This document shows, one piece after another, positions 22,914-34,365 of a stretch of DNA of 64,000 nucleotides. The stretch's first letter is position 1, and the number at the start of each line of letters is the position of its first letter. The translations under genes were made by a program, and so were the position numbers. The stretch is from Balaenoptera acutorostrata (taxonomy: Eukaryota; Chordata; Mammalia; Artiodactyla; Balaenopteridae). The DNA lies in contig NC_080064.1 of NCBI RefSeq assembly GCF_949987535.1, forward strand, positions 128,244,708 to 128,308,707, in the 5' to 3' direction. Below the pieces are notes generated by a model. That model ran no database searches. It saw only the letters and a list, made by a program, of their open reading frames with translations, and had not been told where the DNA came from.

Positions 22914-23177
22914 GGGACTTCTCTGGTGGTCCAGTGGTTAAAAACCCGCCTTCCAATGCAGGGGACGAGAGTTCGATCCCTGGTCGGGAAACTAAGATCC
23001 CACATGCCACGGGGCAACTAAGCCCGTGCGCCGCAACCACTGAGCACACCCACTCTAGAGCCCATGTGCCACAACTAGAGAGAAGCCCTCGCGCCGCATA
23101 GAAGAGCCCGCGCAACTAAGACCTGACGCAGCCAAATAAATAAATACATTAAAAAAAAAAGAAGAAAAAGAAAAAAG
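22914..23177 (+). mobile_element. CHR-type SINE, older subfamily
   Basis: Sense copy starting 'ggacttctctggtggtccag', with B-box-like 'agttcgatccctggtcggga', a CHR body and an A-rich tail with 'gaagaaaaag' interruptions. Imperfect direct repeats 'agcttattga' (about 22904) and 'agcttgttga' (23178-23187) flank it. Open frames on both strands are SINE-derived. Confidence 0.9.
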
Positions 23178-23289
23178 AGCTTGTTGAATTGACTAATACT
23201 TAGTACTCCAGATGGAGACATATCACAAATGACACCACTGTCCCAACTTTCTCCCAGAAAAGCAGAGGGAATCACAAGATCATCACTTC

Positions 23290-23370
23290 ATTTAGCCCCA
23301 CGAGGCTCGTCAGGAAATCCGGTTTGCCCATTTTACAGGGGATACTAAGGCGCAGGGCAGGTGGGGAAAA
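23290..23370 (-). mobile_element. Probable MIR fragment
   Basis: The string 'tttgcccattttacagggga' followed by 'ctaaggcgcagggcaggtgg' resembles reversed MIR. It is short and diverged. Confidence 0.4.
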
Positions 23371-23374
23371 GCCC

Positions 23375-24570
23375 TATACTGGGTGCTGAGAAGGACCCCA
23401 GGCCTCCATTGAAGTTGGTTTCCAGCCTTTGGCAGCAGGCTTCTCTGTACCTTTCATTGGGTGTGAGCCCTGCCTAAGCAACCTACCCACCCCCCTTCCC
23501 TGGGGACCTGCTCCAGTCACCCTGCGGACCACTCTTAGAAGGAGGCTCAGCGCTCTGAACTGTCTCAGCAGGATTTAGAGGCCTTCCCCTGAAAGGTCCC
23601 CTGACTTGAGGATGATCTTGAACCCACAGCAGCTTCAGGCCCCATCCCCCGATGCTCTGGGATGAAGGGGTCAAAATGACATCTCCTCTCTCTCGTGATC
23701 TTTCAGAACTGTGCTCACGAAATGTTGAGCTCCTGCAGGTACTGGTGATACAGGAAGAAGGCATGTGGGTCCTCCCCACCGACAGCCAAGAGGCTGCTTG
23801 GCTGTCAAGACACTGACTTTCGGGTCGTACCTAGGTCGAGTGAGCCTCTCTCCTCTGTCAGTGTCTCCCAAACACATTTCTGCGCAGTGGGTTGGCACTC
23901 CCTTCCTTCCGCTCCTCTGCCCACATCCCTCTCCCATCTCTTGCCCTCACCAGAAGCAAAGCCCCTGCAGGCTGGGGCCGGGTGCTGACCTTTAAGAGAG
24001 CGGAAACCCAGCTGCTATGGAAGCAGCAGCCCAGGGAGGCCCGGGCCTCAGGCCTCCCAGCATCGTGGAGGACCGGAGCGACGTTAAGGAATCCTTCTGG
24101 ACTCAAGTCCCAAAGGCCTTGTGTCTCTTCTACTGGGAGAGAGCCTGGGAAGGGGAGGTGCGGTGGCGGGCAGTGGGAAGTGGCTTATCCTACACATGCT
24201 GCCACAGTCCTTTAGGGCAGAGCCCAAATTTGCCTCAAGGTGGATGAGTAGCTAAAATGGGGGGAGGGAGAGGCCTGGGGTGAGCCCTGGTTTGGGCCCT
24301 TTCTGAGCTGCCCAATCTGATCTAATACTCCCCACAGCTGTACCCATCGAGCAGCTAGCCAACATTCGAATACCTTTAACTTATCAATTACAGTGCCCAG
24401 TGGAGAAGACCAAGCCCCTCTCGGGGATTTGTCACCTAGACCCTAAGAATAGCCACCCTCTCCTTCCTACTCTGCTTTCCCACCAACCTCAGATGTCCTC
24501 GTGCCCTTTAAAACATTCATGCTAGTTTTTCCCCACAAGGGAGCTGGTATCTATTACTATCTCCTATGTT
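23375..24570. other. Unique sequence, no gene supported
   Basis: Overlapping frames of up to 107 codons on both strands have no recognisable domain. Confidence 0.5.
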
Positions 24571-24574
24571 CCCA

Positions 24575-24718
24575 GCACTGGTTATAAAAGTGTATTTAAT
24601 CTTCAGAACCCTGCCAGGGAGATGGGTCATATTCTCCCCATCTTACAGAGAGGAGGCAAGGATCAGGAAGGTTAAGTTATTTGCCCAAAGTCACACAGCT
24701 GGTAGGTAGAGGTGCTGT
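24575..24718 (-). mobile_element. MIR SINE, minus strand
   Basis: Reversed MIR core: 'ctccccatcttacagagagg', 'aggttaagttatttgcccaa', 'agtcacacagctggtaggta'. Confidence 0.75.
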
Positions 24719-24724
24719 TCTGTG

Positions 24725-26600
24725 AGGCGGCAAGGCCCACGTCACCCGCCGCGGAGCACCTGCTCCTGGAGGCCAGCTGGAGGGCTGGTGCACGATGTGC
24801 CCAGTCATGACAATGACAGTGACACCGAAAGTATTTTACATTTGCACGGCACTTTCCAGCAGCGCTTCTCAGCTCTGAATTCGGGGCATGAACTGAGTCC
24901 GAGAAGAGGTGTCGGTCCCCTTCCCTCCTCCAGCCCAGAGTCACCTCAGCCACTTCCCGAGGGACATGAGAGATCGTTTGCCCACTGGATTGGCCGCAGC
25001 AGGAGGTTTCCTAAACAGCAGCTGCCCGGGCTGCCCACAGCACGTGTCCCTCTGCCCTGCACTGCCGGCACCCAGTGTACGGGGCTGGGGGCAAAGGACC
25101 TCAGTCCCAGCTCTGCCCGAGGGGCGGGCGGGCCAGGGCTGTGCAGAGAAGTGGGATGGGAGGCGGGGACCACGCTGGTCAGTGTGCAGGCTGCAGGCAC
25201 AGCTCTCCCGTCCTCGTTCCTTGTGCTCTGGCACAGCGGCCAGTGACCCGCTTCTATTTTCTTCCTGTTTCTCTGAGAGCAGCTTGCTCTTCGGGAGTCT
25301 GATTCCTTCACCCTCAGTCATCCTTCAGATACCACCTGCCCACCCTGCCCCCTCTCCTCCCTCTGTTTTCTCCCTTCCGCATGCTGCCTGTGGGCATGGG
25401 GGCCCCTTAAGCTTCCACCTCAGTCTCAGGGGCAGCCAGGGCTCCTGGCTCTCAGCAGCCCCCCTTCTTGTCCCTCCCCCTCAGGGGCCCCAGAGGCCGG
25501 GGTGGAGGTCCTGGAGGATGAGGTACCACCTGGAGCCCTCTGGCCAGAGCATCCTGAAGGCACGTCCTACATTTAACTCCCACCGTTGCTCCTTCAGGAA
25601 AACAGAGGCAAGCGAGGGCCTGAGTGTTGGAGGGAAGACGTCCCTGCCTGAGCAGATCTGCAGATGGCCCGGGGCGCGGCAGAGTGGGGGTCAGGGGTGG
25701 TGGGAGTGGGCCTGCCCCTCCCCGCCGGCCGCTCCTCACTGGACATGATGGGGTGGAAGCCCTACAGCTAGTAGAACGATTTACAGTTCAGCAGCTGCAC
25801 TTGCAGAAACTCAATCCTGGCCTTGGATTGCTGGAGACTCAAGAGAATGATCTGTTTAGACATCTGCCTCTGCGGGGAGCTCCCCGCAATCAGGGCCCAT
25901 GTCTTATTCCTCCGGCAGTGCTGGCTGGTACACGGAGTGCCAGGCTCCTGTGGGGAGGATTCCCACCTGGCATGGCTTGCCTGGTGGTTAAAGCCTGGGC
26001 AGGGGTCTGGAACACGAGGAGCGGAGCTCAGGAAGCCCTCCTTTCTGGCCTGCTTCCAGCCCCAAAGCCCCACAGACACTTTGGGTGGGATTTAACGATT
26101 TCCCACCAAGAACAATATGAGTTTTGCTCTCTGCTTCCCTCTGGCTGAGTCCCAGAGGAGACCAGTATGGCCATAGGGTGGGTATGGGGGAAAGAAGACA
26201 AGAAGGTTGAACAACCAGGACATTAACCAAAAAGGAAATGACAGGAGGGCTGGCATGGGGGGAGGGGCAGGATTTGTGGTCCGCCACCTTCCAGAGCCTC
26301 CTTCCCCTTGCCTGCCTGTCCACACTGCCCCTCGGACCCCTTCAAGGACACACCGCCATGCTCCGAGGGGCAGGTAGCCCCAGCTCTGCTGCTCCCAAGA
26401 GATAACGAGAGAAGACGCACAGCCCGCCAAAGAAATGAGCAACATGGAAAAGTCAGTGGAAAGAAAACATGTTTTGATCACAGCAAGATCAAGAAACTGG
26501 TTTGGTTCTGGCCTCGACTCCCTCATTTTTCATATGAGAAATCAAATTCAGAAGGGACACAGGACCTGCCTGAATCACTGCAGCTCTTGAGACACAACAA
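24725..26600. other. GC-rich unique sequence, no gene supported
   Basis: Long overlapping frames occur on both strands, up to 279 codons at 24909-25748. They are low-complexity Pro/Ser/Arg/Gly text with no domain, and the opposite strand is open over the same interval, as expected for GC-rich noncoding DNA. CpGs are present but not dense enough by eye to call a CpG island. Confidence 0.5.
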
Positions 26601-26609
26601 AGGGAGGTG

Positions 26610-26760
26610 GCAAGTGCCCTGGCCTTGGGGGCCAAAGCGCTGTGGACCACGGGCAAGTCACTGAACCTCTCTGAGTATCACGGGCCAACTCCACAGGGTT
26701 GTGGTGGGACTCGACAGAGATTGCTTCTGTGAACATACTGTGTCAACGGAAATATAGAAA
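26610..26760 (+). mobile_element. MIR SINE fragment
   Basis: The string 'gcaagtcactgaacctctct' and then 'gggttgtggtgggactcgac' follow the sense MIR order. Confidence 0.6.
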
Positions 26761-26764
26761 TAAA

Positions 26765-27380
26765 ATAGAAGGGTATCAGTGGCAGAACTGGGACCAGAGC
26801 CCCGACCTCCTCAGGCCCTAGCCCCCATCCAGCGCCCCACTTGAGCTCAGGGCAGAGCGTACACTCTGGCAGGCACCCTTCCAGTGGCATGCAGATCTGT
26901 TTCCCACGCTGCAGAGGCCAGTCTCTGCTACCACATCCTCTCTCTCTGGCTTGTGGGGCCTGCCGCCTGCTGAGAGGGTCAGCACAGGAAAGCCCCCTCC
27001 CACCTTGTGAAAGAGCTCTGACCACTAACCCCGGGCCACGGCCAGCTGTTCGTGCACCTCTGCATGAGTTAGAAAGAGGCCTCTCTGCGGAGGCCGGCCC
27101 TAGGCTATCAACACCCCTCCTTCAGGTGGGTGCTCCTGGGCGCCCACTGTGAGGGGGCACAGGAAGCTTCCAGGACCCACCGGCAGCCTCAGCCTGGCGC
27201 CTTTGTCCAGTGCTCAAACTGATAACCACACTCGGCCGTTCTGACCAAAGGGGTCACTAATCTCACACAGCCGGACCCACCATCCTTCCAACAATGCTTT
27301 ATCCAGTGTTTTTTTGTGACAAGGCAGCAGGGCCAAAGGGAACGAGCACTGGACCGGGCCTTGGAAGATGCAGGTCCTTG
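26765..27380. other. Unique sequence, no gene supported
   Basis: Nothing recognisable beyond chance frames. Confidence 0.5.
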
Positions 27381-27389
27381 TCCCACAAT

Positions 27390-27580
27390 ATTGCTCTCTA
27401 GCTGTGTTCCCTTAAGGAACTCAGTCAGCCACCCAGAACCTCAGTTTCCCCATCTGTCAAGTGGGAATGACAATCCCTCTCTCAAAGGGTTTGTGAGGAG
27501 GCGCTGACGAGATAATACTATGAGAGTGCCTTGTAAAGTGGAAATCAGAATACGGCTCTAAGATATTATTAGCATATGTA
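27390..27580 (+). mobile_element. MIR SINE
   Basis: Sense MIR core: 'tctagctgtgttcccttaag', 'aacctcagtttccccatctg', 'tcaagtgggaatgacaatcc', 'gggtttgtgaggaggcgctg'. Confidence 0.8.
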
Positions 27581-27708
27581 CTAACAAAAATTTTTAAACA
27601 GTTTCATTGCTAAGATGACATAATGGTAATCTTGAGACTTTTTTTACAAAATAGAAAAAGACCCTCTCTGATGGAGCAAAACCAATATATCCCCTTCTAT
27701 ATGTGCAG

Positions 27709-28003
27709 GCTTTTTTTTTTTAATTTATTTTTTTTTTAAGTTATGGCTGTGTTGGGTCTTCGTTTCTGTGCGAGGGCTTTCTCTAGTGGCAAGCGGGGGC
27801 CACTCTTCATCGCGTTGCGCGGGCCTCTCACTGTCGCGGCCTCTCTTGTTGCGGAGCACAGGCTCCAGACGCGCAGGCTCAGTAATTGTGGCTCACGGGT
27901 CCAGTCGCTCCGCGGCATGTGGGATCTTCCCAGACCAGGGCTCGAACCCGTGTCCCTTGCATTGGCAGGCAGATTCTCAACCACTGCGCCACCAGGGAAG
28001 CCC
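27709..28003 (-). mobile_element. Young CHR-type SINE, minus strand
   Basis: Reverse copy with two T-runs at its tail (27711-27742) and a body ending 'ccaccagggaagccc'. It belongs to the same subfamily as the copies at 10.4, 18.4, 30.0 and 45.4 kb, but lacks the internal duplication. A clean target-site duplication is not evident; 'ccccttct' at 27691 and 28001 is a weak candidate. Confidence 0.93.
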
Positions 28004-28026
28004 CTTCTCTTCCTTTTAAAAAAATT

Positions 28027-28920
28027 TAGACCACCTCACATCTATTAAAATGGCTATTATCGGGCTTCCCTGGAGGTCCAGTGGTTAAGACTCGGTGCGT
28101 CCACTGCAGGGAGTGCGGGTTCGATCCCTGGTCAGGGAACTAAGATCCTACATGCTGTGCGGCACAGCCAAAAAATAAATAAATAAATAAATAAATAAAA
28201 TAAAATGGCTGTTATCAAAAACTAGAAAACAACAAGTATTGATGAGGATGTGGAGAAATTGGAACACTTGTGCATTATTGGTGGGAATGCAAAATGGTGC
28301 AGCCACTGTGGAAAACAGTTTGGCGGTTCCTCAGAAAATTAAAAATAGAACTACCACACAATCCAGCAATTCCACTTCTGGGTATGTACCCAGAAGAACT
28401 GAAAGCAGAGTCTAGAAGAGATATTTGTACACCCATGATCATAACAGCATTATTCACACTAGCCAAAAAGTGGAAGCAACCCAAGTATTTACCAACAGAG
28501 GAATGGATAAACAAAATGTGATATATACATACAATGGAACAGTACTCAGTCTCTAAAAGGAAGGAAATTCTGACACATGTTACAACATGGGTGACTCTTG
28601 AGGACATTATTCTAAGTAAAATATGCCAGATACACTAGGAGCAATACGGTATGATTCCACTTATATGAGGTACCTAGAGCAGTCAAATTCATAGAGACAC
28701 AGAGTAGAATGGTGGTGGCCTGGAGCTGGGGGGAGGGGAGCAGGGAGAGTTATTGTTTAATGTGTACAGAGTTTCAGTTTTGCAAGATGAAAAGACTTCT
28801 GTGGATGGATGGATGGTGGTAGCTGCACAGTGATACAAATATACTCAATACCACTAAGTGTCTACATAAAATGGTTAAGGGGGTATGAGTATTTTACCAC
28901 AATAAGAAACGGCAGGGGGG
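28027..28920 (+). mobile_element. Old L1 3' end (ORF2 terminus plus 3'UTR), split by a SINE
   Basis: Sense L1. The frame at 28270-28521 encodes a recognisable ORF2 C-terminus, with '[17 protein letters not shown]' and '[20 protein letters not shown]' equivalents. An old L1M-like 3'UTR follows ('ggtggtggcctggagctggg', 'agtttcagttttgcaagatg'). The reading frame ends early and the element is 5' truncated. The SINE at 28062-28201 sits in it. Confidence 0.85.
28062..28201 (+). mobile_element. Short CHR-related SINE inside L1
   Basis: A unit of about 140 bp with tRNA-like head 'gggcttccctggaggtccag', B box 'ggttcgatccc', a very short body 'gcggcacagcc' and an (ATAA)n tail. The direct repeats 'aaaatggctattatc' (28047-28061) and 'aaaatggctgttatc' (28202-28216) are L1 sequence, so the insertion postdates the L1. 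Confidence 0.9.
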
Positions 28921-28924
28921 TGCG

Positions 28925-29830
28925 GAATTTAGAAGCACATACTGTTAAAATTGTCTTAGGCGTTAAGACTGTCACATTCCACGTCTGTGAGGGAGGAGGA
29001 GAGAAAGAAGAGGTGAGCAGCCTGCTTGTCCACAGAAAGGCTTAACCCTCATAGCGCTGAGGAAAGCAGGAGACCTTGCCTCTATCACCCCATCCATTAT
29101 TCTCCCGTGCACTGTCACTTACTTTTCTGAGTCCAACATGTTCCGCTGCTTTCAGAGATAAAGGTAGGCAACAGCTTGTAAAATTTAGAAGCTGATATGT
29201 ATGAAGAAAAACAAAAACAAAAACAAAAAACCACCAAGAAAACAACAGGCTGGTGAGCTCTGTGAAGCCTCTTACTAGCAGGGAGGGGAATTTCCCTCTC
29301 CCTTCACGTAGGCTGTCGTCTTCAGCTTCAAATCATCGGCAACCTCCCTGGCCAGGGTTAGCCCCAGGTGGCGGACACCACATCCCCCCAAAACCTCTTC
29401 TTGAACTGACAGTTCATTTTGCCCCAAGTGGGATGTGAGAAACCACTCAAATCCATCTCAAAGGGATCCCACTGTGGGTGGGTGTGAGGGAAGGAGGCTG
29501 AGCCAGCGGTCTTGTCCAGGGACACCCAGCGTGGTGTCAGCTTGGAGGAGCAGGTCCCACAGTGACAGAAGGCTTCATTCCCCGGATGCCATGGGGTCTA
29601 CTGGGGGCAGAGAGGAAGGCGATGGGGAATGGCAGGTGGGGGGAAGGGGTTGGGTATTTTTTTGGATTCCATACATATTCCACTTCTGGGCAGGTGAAAA
29701 TGATTCCACTGCCACCCTCAAACCTTTCCTGCCTCCCCTCCCCCCATTTTCTTAATTTTTCTTCTCTTTTCTTTCCATCTTCCCCTTTCCTTCTCCAGCT
29801 TTCCCCTTTCTGCTTCACAGAGTAAGCATC
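28925..29830. other. Unique sequence, no gene supported
   Basis: Overlapping frames at 29435-29825 on both strands reflect a purine/pyrimidine-biased stretch. No domain is seen. Confidence 0.5.
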
Positions 29831-29846
29831 AAGAGACAGCTGTTAC

Positions 29847-30465
29847 GACATAGAGATCAGACTTGTGGTTGCCAGGGGGGAGGGGGGAGGGAGAGGGATG
29901 GACTGGGAATTTGGGGTTGGTAGATACAAACTACGTATTACGTTTAGAATAGATAAGCAACAAAGTCCTACTGTCTAGCACAGGGAACAACATCCAATCT
30001 CCTGGGATAAACCATAATGGAAAAGAATATTTAAAAAAGAATGTCTGGGGCTTCCCCGGTGGCGCAGTGGTTGAGAATCTGCCTGCCAATGCAGGGCACA
30101 CGGGTTCGAGCCCTAGTCTGGGAAGATCCCACATGCCGCGGAGCAACTAGGCCCGTGAGCCACAATTACTGAGCCTGCGCGTCTGGAGCCTGTGCTCCGC
30201 AACAAGAGAGGCCGCGATAGTGAGAGGCCCGCGCACCGCGATGAAGAGTGGCCCCTGCTTGCTGCAACTAGAGAAAGCCCTCGCACAGAAACGAAGACCC
30301 AACACAGCCAAAAATAAATATAAATAAATAAATAAATAAATAAATTTTAAAAAAAGAATGTCTATATGTGTAACACTGAGTCCCTTTGCTGTACAGCAGA
30401 GATTGGCACAGCATTGTAAATCAACTATACTTCAATAAAAAACAAAAAAGCTGCAAAAAAAAAAG
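29847..30465 (+). mobile_element. L1-type 3' end fragment common in artiodactyls, split by a SINE
   Basis: The text 'gatcagacttgtggttgcca', 'ctactgtctagcacagggaa', 'cctgggataaaccataatgg' and, after the nested SINE, 'ctttgctgtacagcagagat' and 'caactatacttcaataaaaa' matches a repeat 3' end very common in cetartiodactyl genomes, which I take to be L1. Flanking repeats 'agagacagctgttac' (29832-29846) and 'agagacagatgttac' (30466-30480) support a 5'-truncated insertion. Confidence 0.75.
30047..30348 (+). mobile_element. Young CHR-type SINE inside the L1-type fragment
   Basis: Sense copy with A box 'tggcgcagtgg', B box 'ggttcgagccc', and body 'gcgtctggagcctgtgctcc ... gcgatagtgagaggcccgcg', ending in (AAAT)n. 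The direct repeat 'aaaaaagaatgtct' lies at 30033-30046 and about 30350-30363. Confidence 0.95.
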
Positions 30466-30489
30466 AGAGACAGATGTTACTTAGTTGAG

Positions 30490-30690
30490 CTCTTTCTCAG
30501 TGTCGCCCCTGGGTCAAGGGCTAACACGCATTACGTCTTTGGATCCTCACAACAGCCACATGAGATAGGTGTTATTGCACCCATTTTACAGATAGAGGTG
30601 CTGAGGCTTTGAGAAGTTAAGTTAAATGTCCAAGGTCACACAGTTAGAATATGGCAGAGCAGGATTCGAACGCTGATGGTCTGCCTTCAG
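30490..30690 (-). mobile_element. MIR SINE, minus strand
   Basis: Reversed MIR: 'tggatcctcacaacagccac', 'cccattttacagatagaggt', 'gagaagttaagttaaatgtc', 'aaggtcacacagttagaata', 'gcaggattcgaacgctgatg'. Confidence 0.9.
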
Positions 30691-30694
30691 AGCC

Positions 30695-31090
30695 AAGACT
30701 CGTCACTCTGTTGCTGTATTTTTTGCAAATTCTCTTCCATTCTCTCATTCCTCTTCCACATCTTCCGCCTTCCCTTCCTTTTCCTAACGAAGTATGTCTG
30801 ATGATAATGGTGTCAGTGGGGAATGGAGAAGTCTGACTGATAAGGAGAGGAAGAGAAACCCTTCTTGGTCTTGACCACCATAGTTACAAATGGCCATCAG
30901 CTCTGCCCTTTGGAGAGCAGGCCAGGAGGGGTGTGATGTGTACCCTGTCACACGTGAGATCTCCAACAGATGGAGACAGGCCTGGAGTTTAGGAAGCTTC
31001 ACGAGGAAGGTGGGTGATGCAAAGTTTGGGCCCATGAATGCACCAGAGGCAGGCTCCAGGAAGCAGGGACACTGTGGGGAGGGGAGACAT
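30695..31090. other. Unique sequence, no gene supported
   Basis: Nothing recognisable. Confidence 0.5.
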
Positions 31091-31094
31091 AGCA

Positions 31095-31515
31095 AGTCTA
31101 CCGCCGGGAATTTATTCCAAGGAACTAACCCCAAGTGTGGATATAGATATATGCACAGGAATGCCCACAGCAGCACTGTTCATAATGCATCAAAATGTGA
31201 AGCCATTTAAATGTCCAACAATAGGCAGTGGTGGCATAAATTATGGCATTCTATGGGCACTAAAATTGATATAGAGAAATACTTAACAAGAAGGAAAGAT
31301 GGCTATGATTTATTGTTCAGTGAAAAAAAGTTACAAAACTAAATGCACATATTCAAACCTCGAAGGATAGTCACCAACATACTAATGAGTATTGGCAGCA
31401 AAATTTTTTAAAATGATTTTTGTCTTCTCTTTGTTCTTTTCCATATTTACTAAGTTTTCCACAATAAGTATGTTTTGACCTTGTAATCGTTAAAATATGA
31501 AAAATGTTGTGTTTT
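31095..31515 (+). mobile_element. Old L1 (L1M/HAL1-like) 3' end
   Basis: Order matches an old L1 terminus: 'agcagcactgttcataatgc', 'taaatgtccaacaataggca', 'tattgttcagtgaaaaaaag', 'ccacaataagtatgttttga'. The young SINE is inserted just after it. Confidence 0.7.
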
Positions 31516-31530
31516 AAAGTGTGTGTGTTG

Positions 31531-31816
31531 GGCTTCTCTGTTGGCCCGGTGGTTAAGAATCCGCCTGCCAATGCAGGGGACACAGGTTCGATCCCTGGTC
31601 CGGGAAGATCCCATATACCAGGGAGCAAAGCCCGTGCACCACAGCTACTGAGCCTGCACTCTAGAGCCCACGAGCCACAACTACTGAGCCCGTGTGCCGC
31701 AACAAGAGAAGCCACTGCAACGTGCACTGCAACGAAGAGTAGCCCACGCTCACCACAACTAGAGAAAGCCCATGTGCAGCAACAAAGACCCAACGCAGAC
31801 AAAAATAAAATAAATA
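31531..31816 (+). mobile_element. CHR-type SINE (CAACTACTGAG-repeat subfamily)
   Basis: Sense copy with B box 'ggttcgatccc', a body with tandem 'ccacaactactgagccc' motifs, and tail 'aaaataaaataaat'. The perfect direct repeat 'aaagtgtgtgtgttg' lies at 31516-31530 and 31817-31831. Both strands hold SINE-derived open frames. Confidence 0.95.
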
Positions 31817-31834
31817 AAAGTGTGTGTGTTGTAG

Positions 31835-32970
31835 GTTCTAAAAGCAGGTAATAAAATCCACCCAATTTTAAATAGGATGCAGTAGAATTGCTGACTTCCG
31901 AGTCATCTTGTGCTTATTTCTCATTTTCTTTAGTATTTAGTAGGACAGGAGAACGTTTCTTGGTGGTGAATTACTACTTTTAGGGGCAGCATCAAGTAAA
32001 TAAGGACACAAAGATTGTAAATATTGCTGGTATTTGATTTGGAAACAGTACTGATCTCCTTGGATACCTATTATCCTAGAATTTAGAGTTAAAATAAGAC
32101 ACAGGGATGGGGGAAGGAGCACTGGGCTGGGAGTCCATCCTGGGCTGAAGATCTAGAACCACAAACTGTCAATTGGAACAAACCTAGAACTCCCTATAGA
32201 AGGGGCACCGAACCCCATCCATGACCTGAATTCCACCTCCAGCGTCTTTCTGGCTCAACCACCAGCTTCACGATTCTGCTACCTCCTTTCTTGGGGCCAG
32301 TGAACTAAAGGGATTAGGACAAAGGAGATCTCCTAGCTTCTTTACCAAGCATAAATTCCATGATGCAGAGGGGAAGAGAGATGGTGCTAAAAAAGTCTCC
32401 TTTATCGTTTTACCCAGGGCTGTCCTGACCAAATATTCTATTGAGGGTCTGGTCCTTTCTCCTTGGTGCCTAGTATAGACCCTGTTGCAGATGTGTGATG
32501 GGTGCTAGCAGCTTGGCCTTGGGATCCTGGCCGTGGCAGCTCTCTGCCACCCTTCCTGTCCTTCAGCCTCTCCTCCAGCCCTGGCCAGGGCAGCGACTTC
32601 TGTGCTGCTCAGGTCAAGAGCTGCCTTCCCACCTGCCCATCTGTTCACATTTCTATCCCTCTGTGGCTTAGTGACTTTGGTTGTTTTTCACACCCCAGAA
32701 CAGATCAGCTGCTAAAACCAACAATGCTTTGACATATTTCTACATGAATCCACACCTTTCCGACCATTTGTTCTGGAACACTCAGGTCCCTTAAGAGTCA
32801 GAGGAACAGGGACATTGGAGAGAGAACAGGTGGAGAGGGCCTTGAGGGAGCTAGAGATGGGCACATGCTTCAGAGATCATCAGAAAACACTTGAGATTAG
32901 CCCAGACAGACCTGGCCACTGGCAGACACTCCATTTGACATTTCTAACTTTATCTGTTCAGGCATTCATT
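31835..32970. other. Unique sequence, no gene supported
   Basis: Nothing recognisable. Confidence 0.5.
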
Positions 32971-32984
32971 CTTTTTTTATTTAT

Positions 32985-33205
32985 AGTAATAGAAAACATT
33001 TATTACAGTGCTACTATGTGCCTAGCTCCATCTGAGCCCTTTACACACATTATCTTTAATTCCCAAATTCTTTAAGGTAGGTAGAGTTATTTTGATTTTA
33101 TAAAGGAGCAGACAGTTTCAGAGAGGTATAGTCACTTGCCCAGGGTCACCTAGCTAGGTAGTGATAAAGCCAGAATTTCGATTTAGGTCTGGTTGCCTCA
33201 TAAAT
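32985..33205 (-). mobile_element. MIR SINE, minus strand
   Basis: Reversed near-full MIR: 'tactatgtgcctagctccat', 'gtttcagagaggtatagtca', 'cttgcccagggtcacctagc'. Confidence 0.85.
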
Positions 33206-33209
33206 CTAT

Positions 33210-33535
33210 GCACTTTCTACTTCCTGCTGAAACTGACCTCCCTCAGTCCCACAATCTGGATGGAAATGCAAATGGAAGACGGAAGGAGGCACTTGCCAAC
33301 TGTGGATACCCAATGTCAAGTGGCTGCTTTCCATGATTTATAACTGTTGCCCTTGGGAAGAGGTGTCAAAAAGCCATTCTCACAGGGCAGCCCTGTGGGG
33401 GAAAGTGAATAGCAATGGATCTATTGCTAGCCTCCTGTGCTGGTCAACTTAATGACCAAAATGAAGTCAGACTAGATTGTCCATCAGGGCCTAACCCATC
33501 AATGAGTGATTAACCCACAAAAATGATGACTTTAA
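33210..33535. other. Unique sequence, no gene supported
   Basis: Nothing recognisable. Confidence 0.5.
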
Positions 33536-33537
33536 TC

Positions 33538-33747
33538 CACCGGTTCTCAACCAGGGGCAGATTTTGCCCCCTAGGATTTTGGCAACATCTGAAGACATTT
33601 TGGGTTATCACAACTTGGAGGTGCTATGGGCATCTAGTGGCTGGAGGGCAGGGATTCTGCTAAATGTACTACAATGCACAGGACTGCCTCCCACAGCAAA
33701 GAATTATCCAGCCCCATATGCCATAGTGCAGAGGTTGAAAAGCCCTG
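33538..33747 (+). mobile_element. MER20-like hAT-Charlie DNA transposon, near full length
   Basis: Starts 'ggttctcaaccaggggcaga' and runs through 'acattttgggttatcacaac', 'aaatgtactacaatgcacag' and 'aagaattatccagccccata' to 'cagaggttgaaaagccctg'. Terminal inverted repeats are visible (ggttctcaacc / ggttgaaaagccc). Length near 210 bp fits MER20 as I remember it, a nonautonomous element without coding capacity. Confidence 0.8.
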
Positions 33748-33749
33748 CT

Positions 33750-34155
33750 CCGAGCACTCAATCAAAAGGCCCTTGACACACCTGGAGACCAAATATCAAA
33801 AACAGTAGCTATTTTGTTCCTGCAAAATTGTCACTAGGGTTAAACTGTATAAGAATTAGTGGTGACCAAGGTGTCCACACCCTGTCAGGCTAGTCATTTG
33901 GCATTGTATATTTTTTCCAGTTTGCCTTCTTCGAGAGTTGCCCATGGAATTTACTTAGCCCTTCTTTGGGTTAATATCAGGAATGGAAAATTTGACCTCT
34001 AAGAGGAAAATAAATAGAAAATGAAAGTATGTGTAATAATGGAAGCTCATGTGCAAATTTTAGTTGAGTGTATTCTTTTCTATAAGGTTGCTCACCCCAC
34101 TGCATGCCACCGCTCCAGGCCACAGATATACCTACAACCTGTCCACACGTAACTT
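33750..34155. other. Unique sequence, no gene supported
   Basis: Nothing recognisable. Confidence 0.5.
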
Positions 34156-34164
34156 TCTGGGAGA

Positions 34165-34365
34165 AGAGCTTGGATTTGGACCCAGAAGAATGGAATTCAA
34201 TTTCCAGCTCTACCAATAACTAATCTTGAGCAAATCACTTATCTTTTTTAAGCTTTAGCTTCTCCACCAATAAAAGGGGGCTAACCTATACATTTCAAAG
34301 GGATGTGAATTTTTCATGAAGTAATTTACATTAAAGCACTTGGCAAAACTATAAAGTGTGATCGA
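34165..34365 (+). mobile_element. MIR SINE
   Basis: Sense MIR with degenerate 'agaatggaattcaatttcca', 'cttgagcaaatcacttatct', 'agctttagcttctccaccaa', 'aagcacttggcaaaactata'. Confidence 0.75.

Noticed and set aside
24909..25748. A 279-codon open frame, with another 174-codon frame and open minus-strand frames over the same DNA
   Set aside because: GC-rich composition lowers stop frequency on both strands. The translations are low-complexity Pro/Ser/Gly/Arg text with no domain, and no exon borders or CpG island are clear.
27691..28008. 'ccccttct' as target-site duplication of the SINE at 27709
   Set aside because: Only 8 bp, partly overlapping the SINE end, and 12 bp away from the T-run on the left. 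Not convincing.
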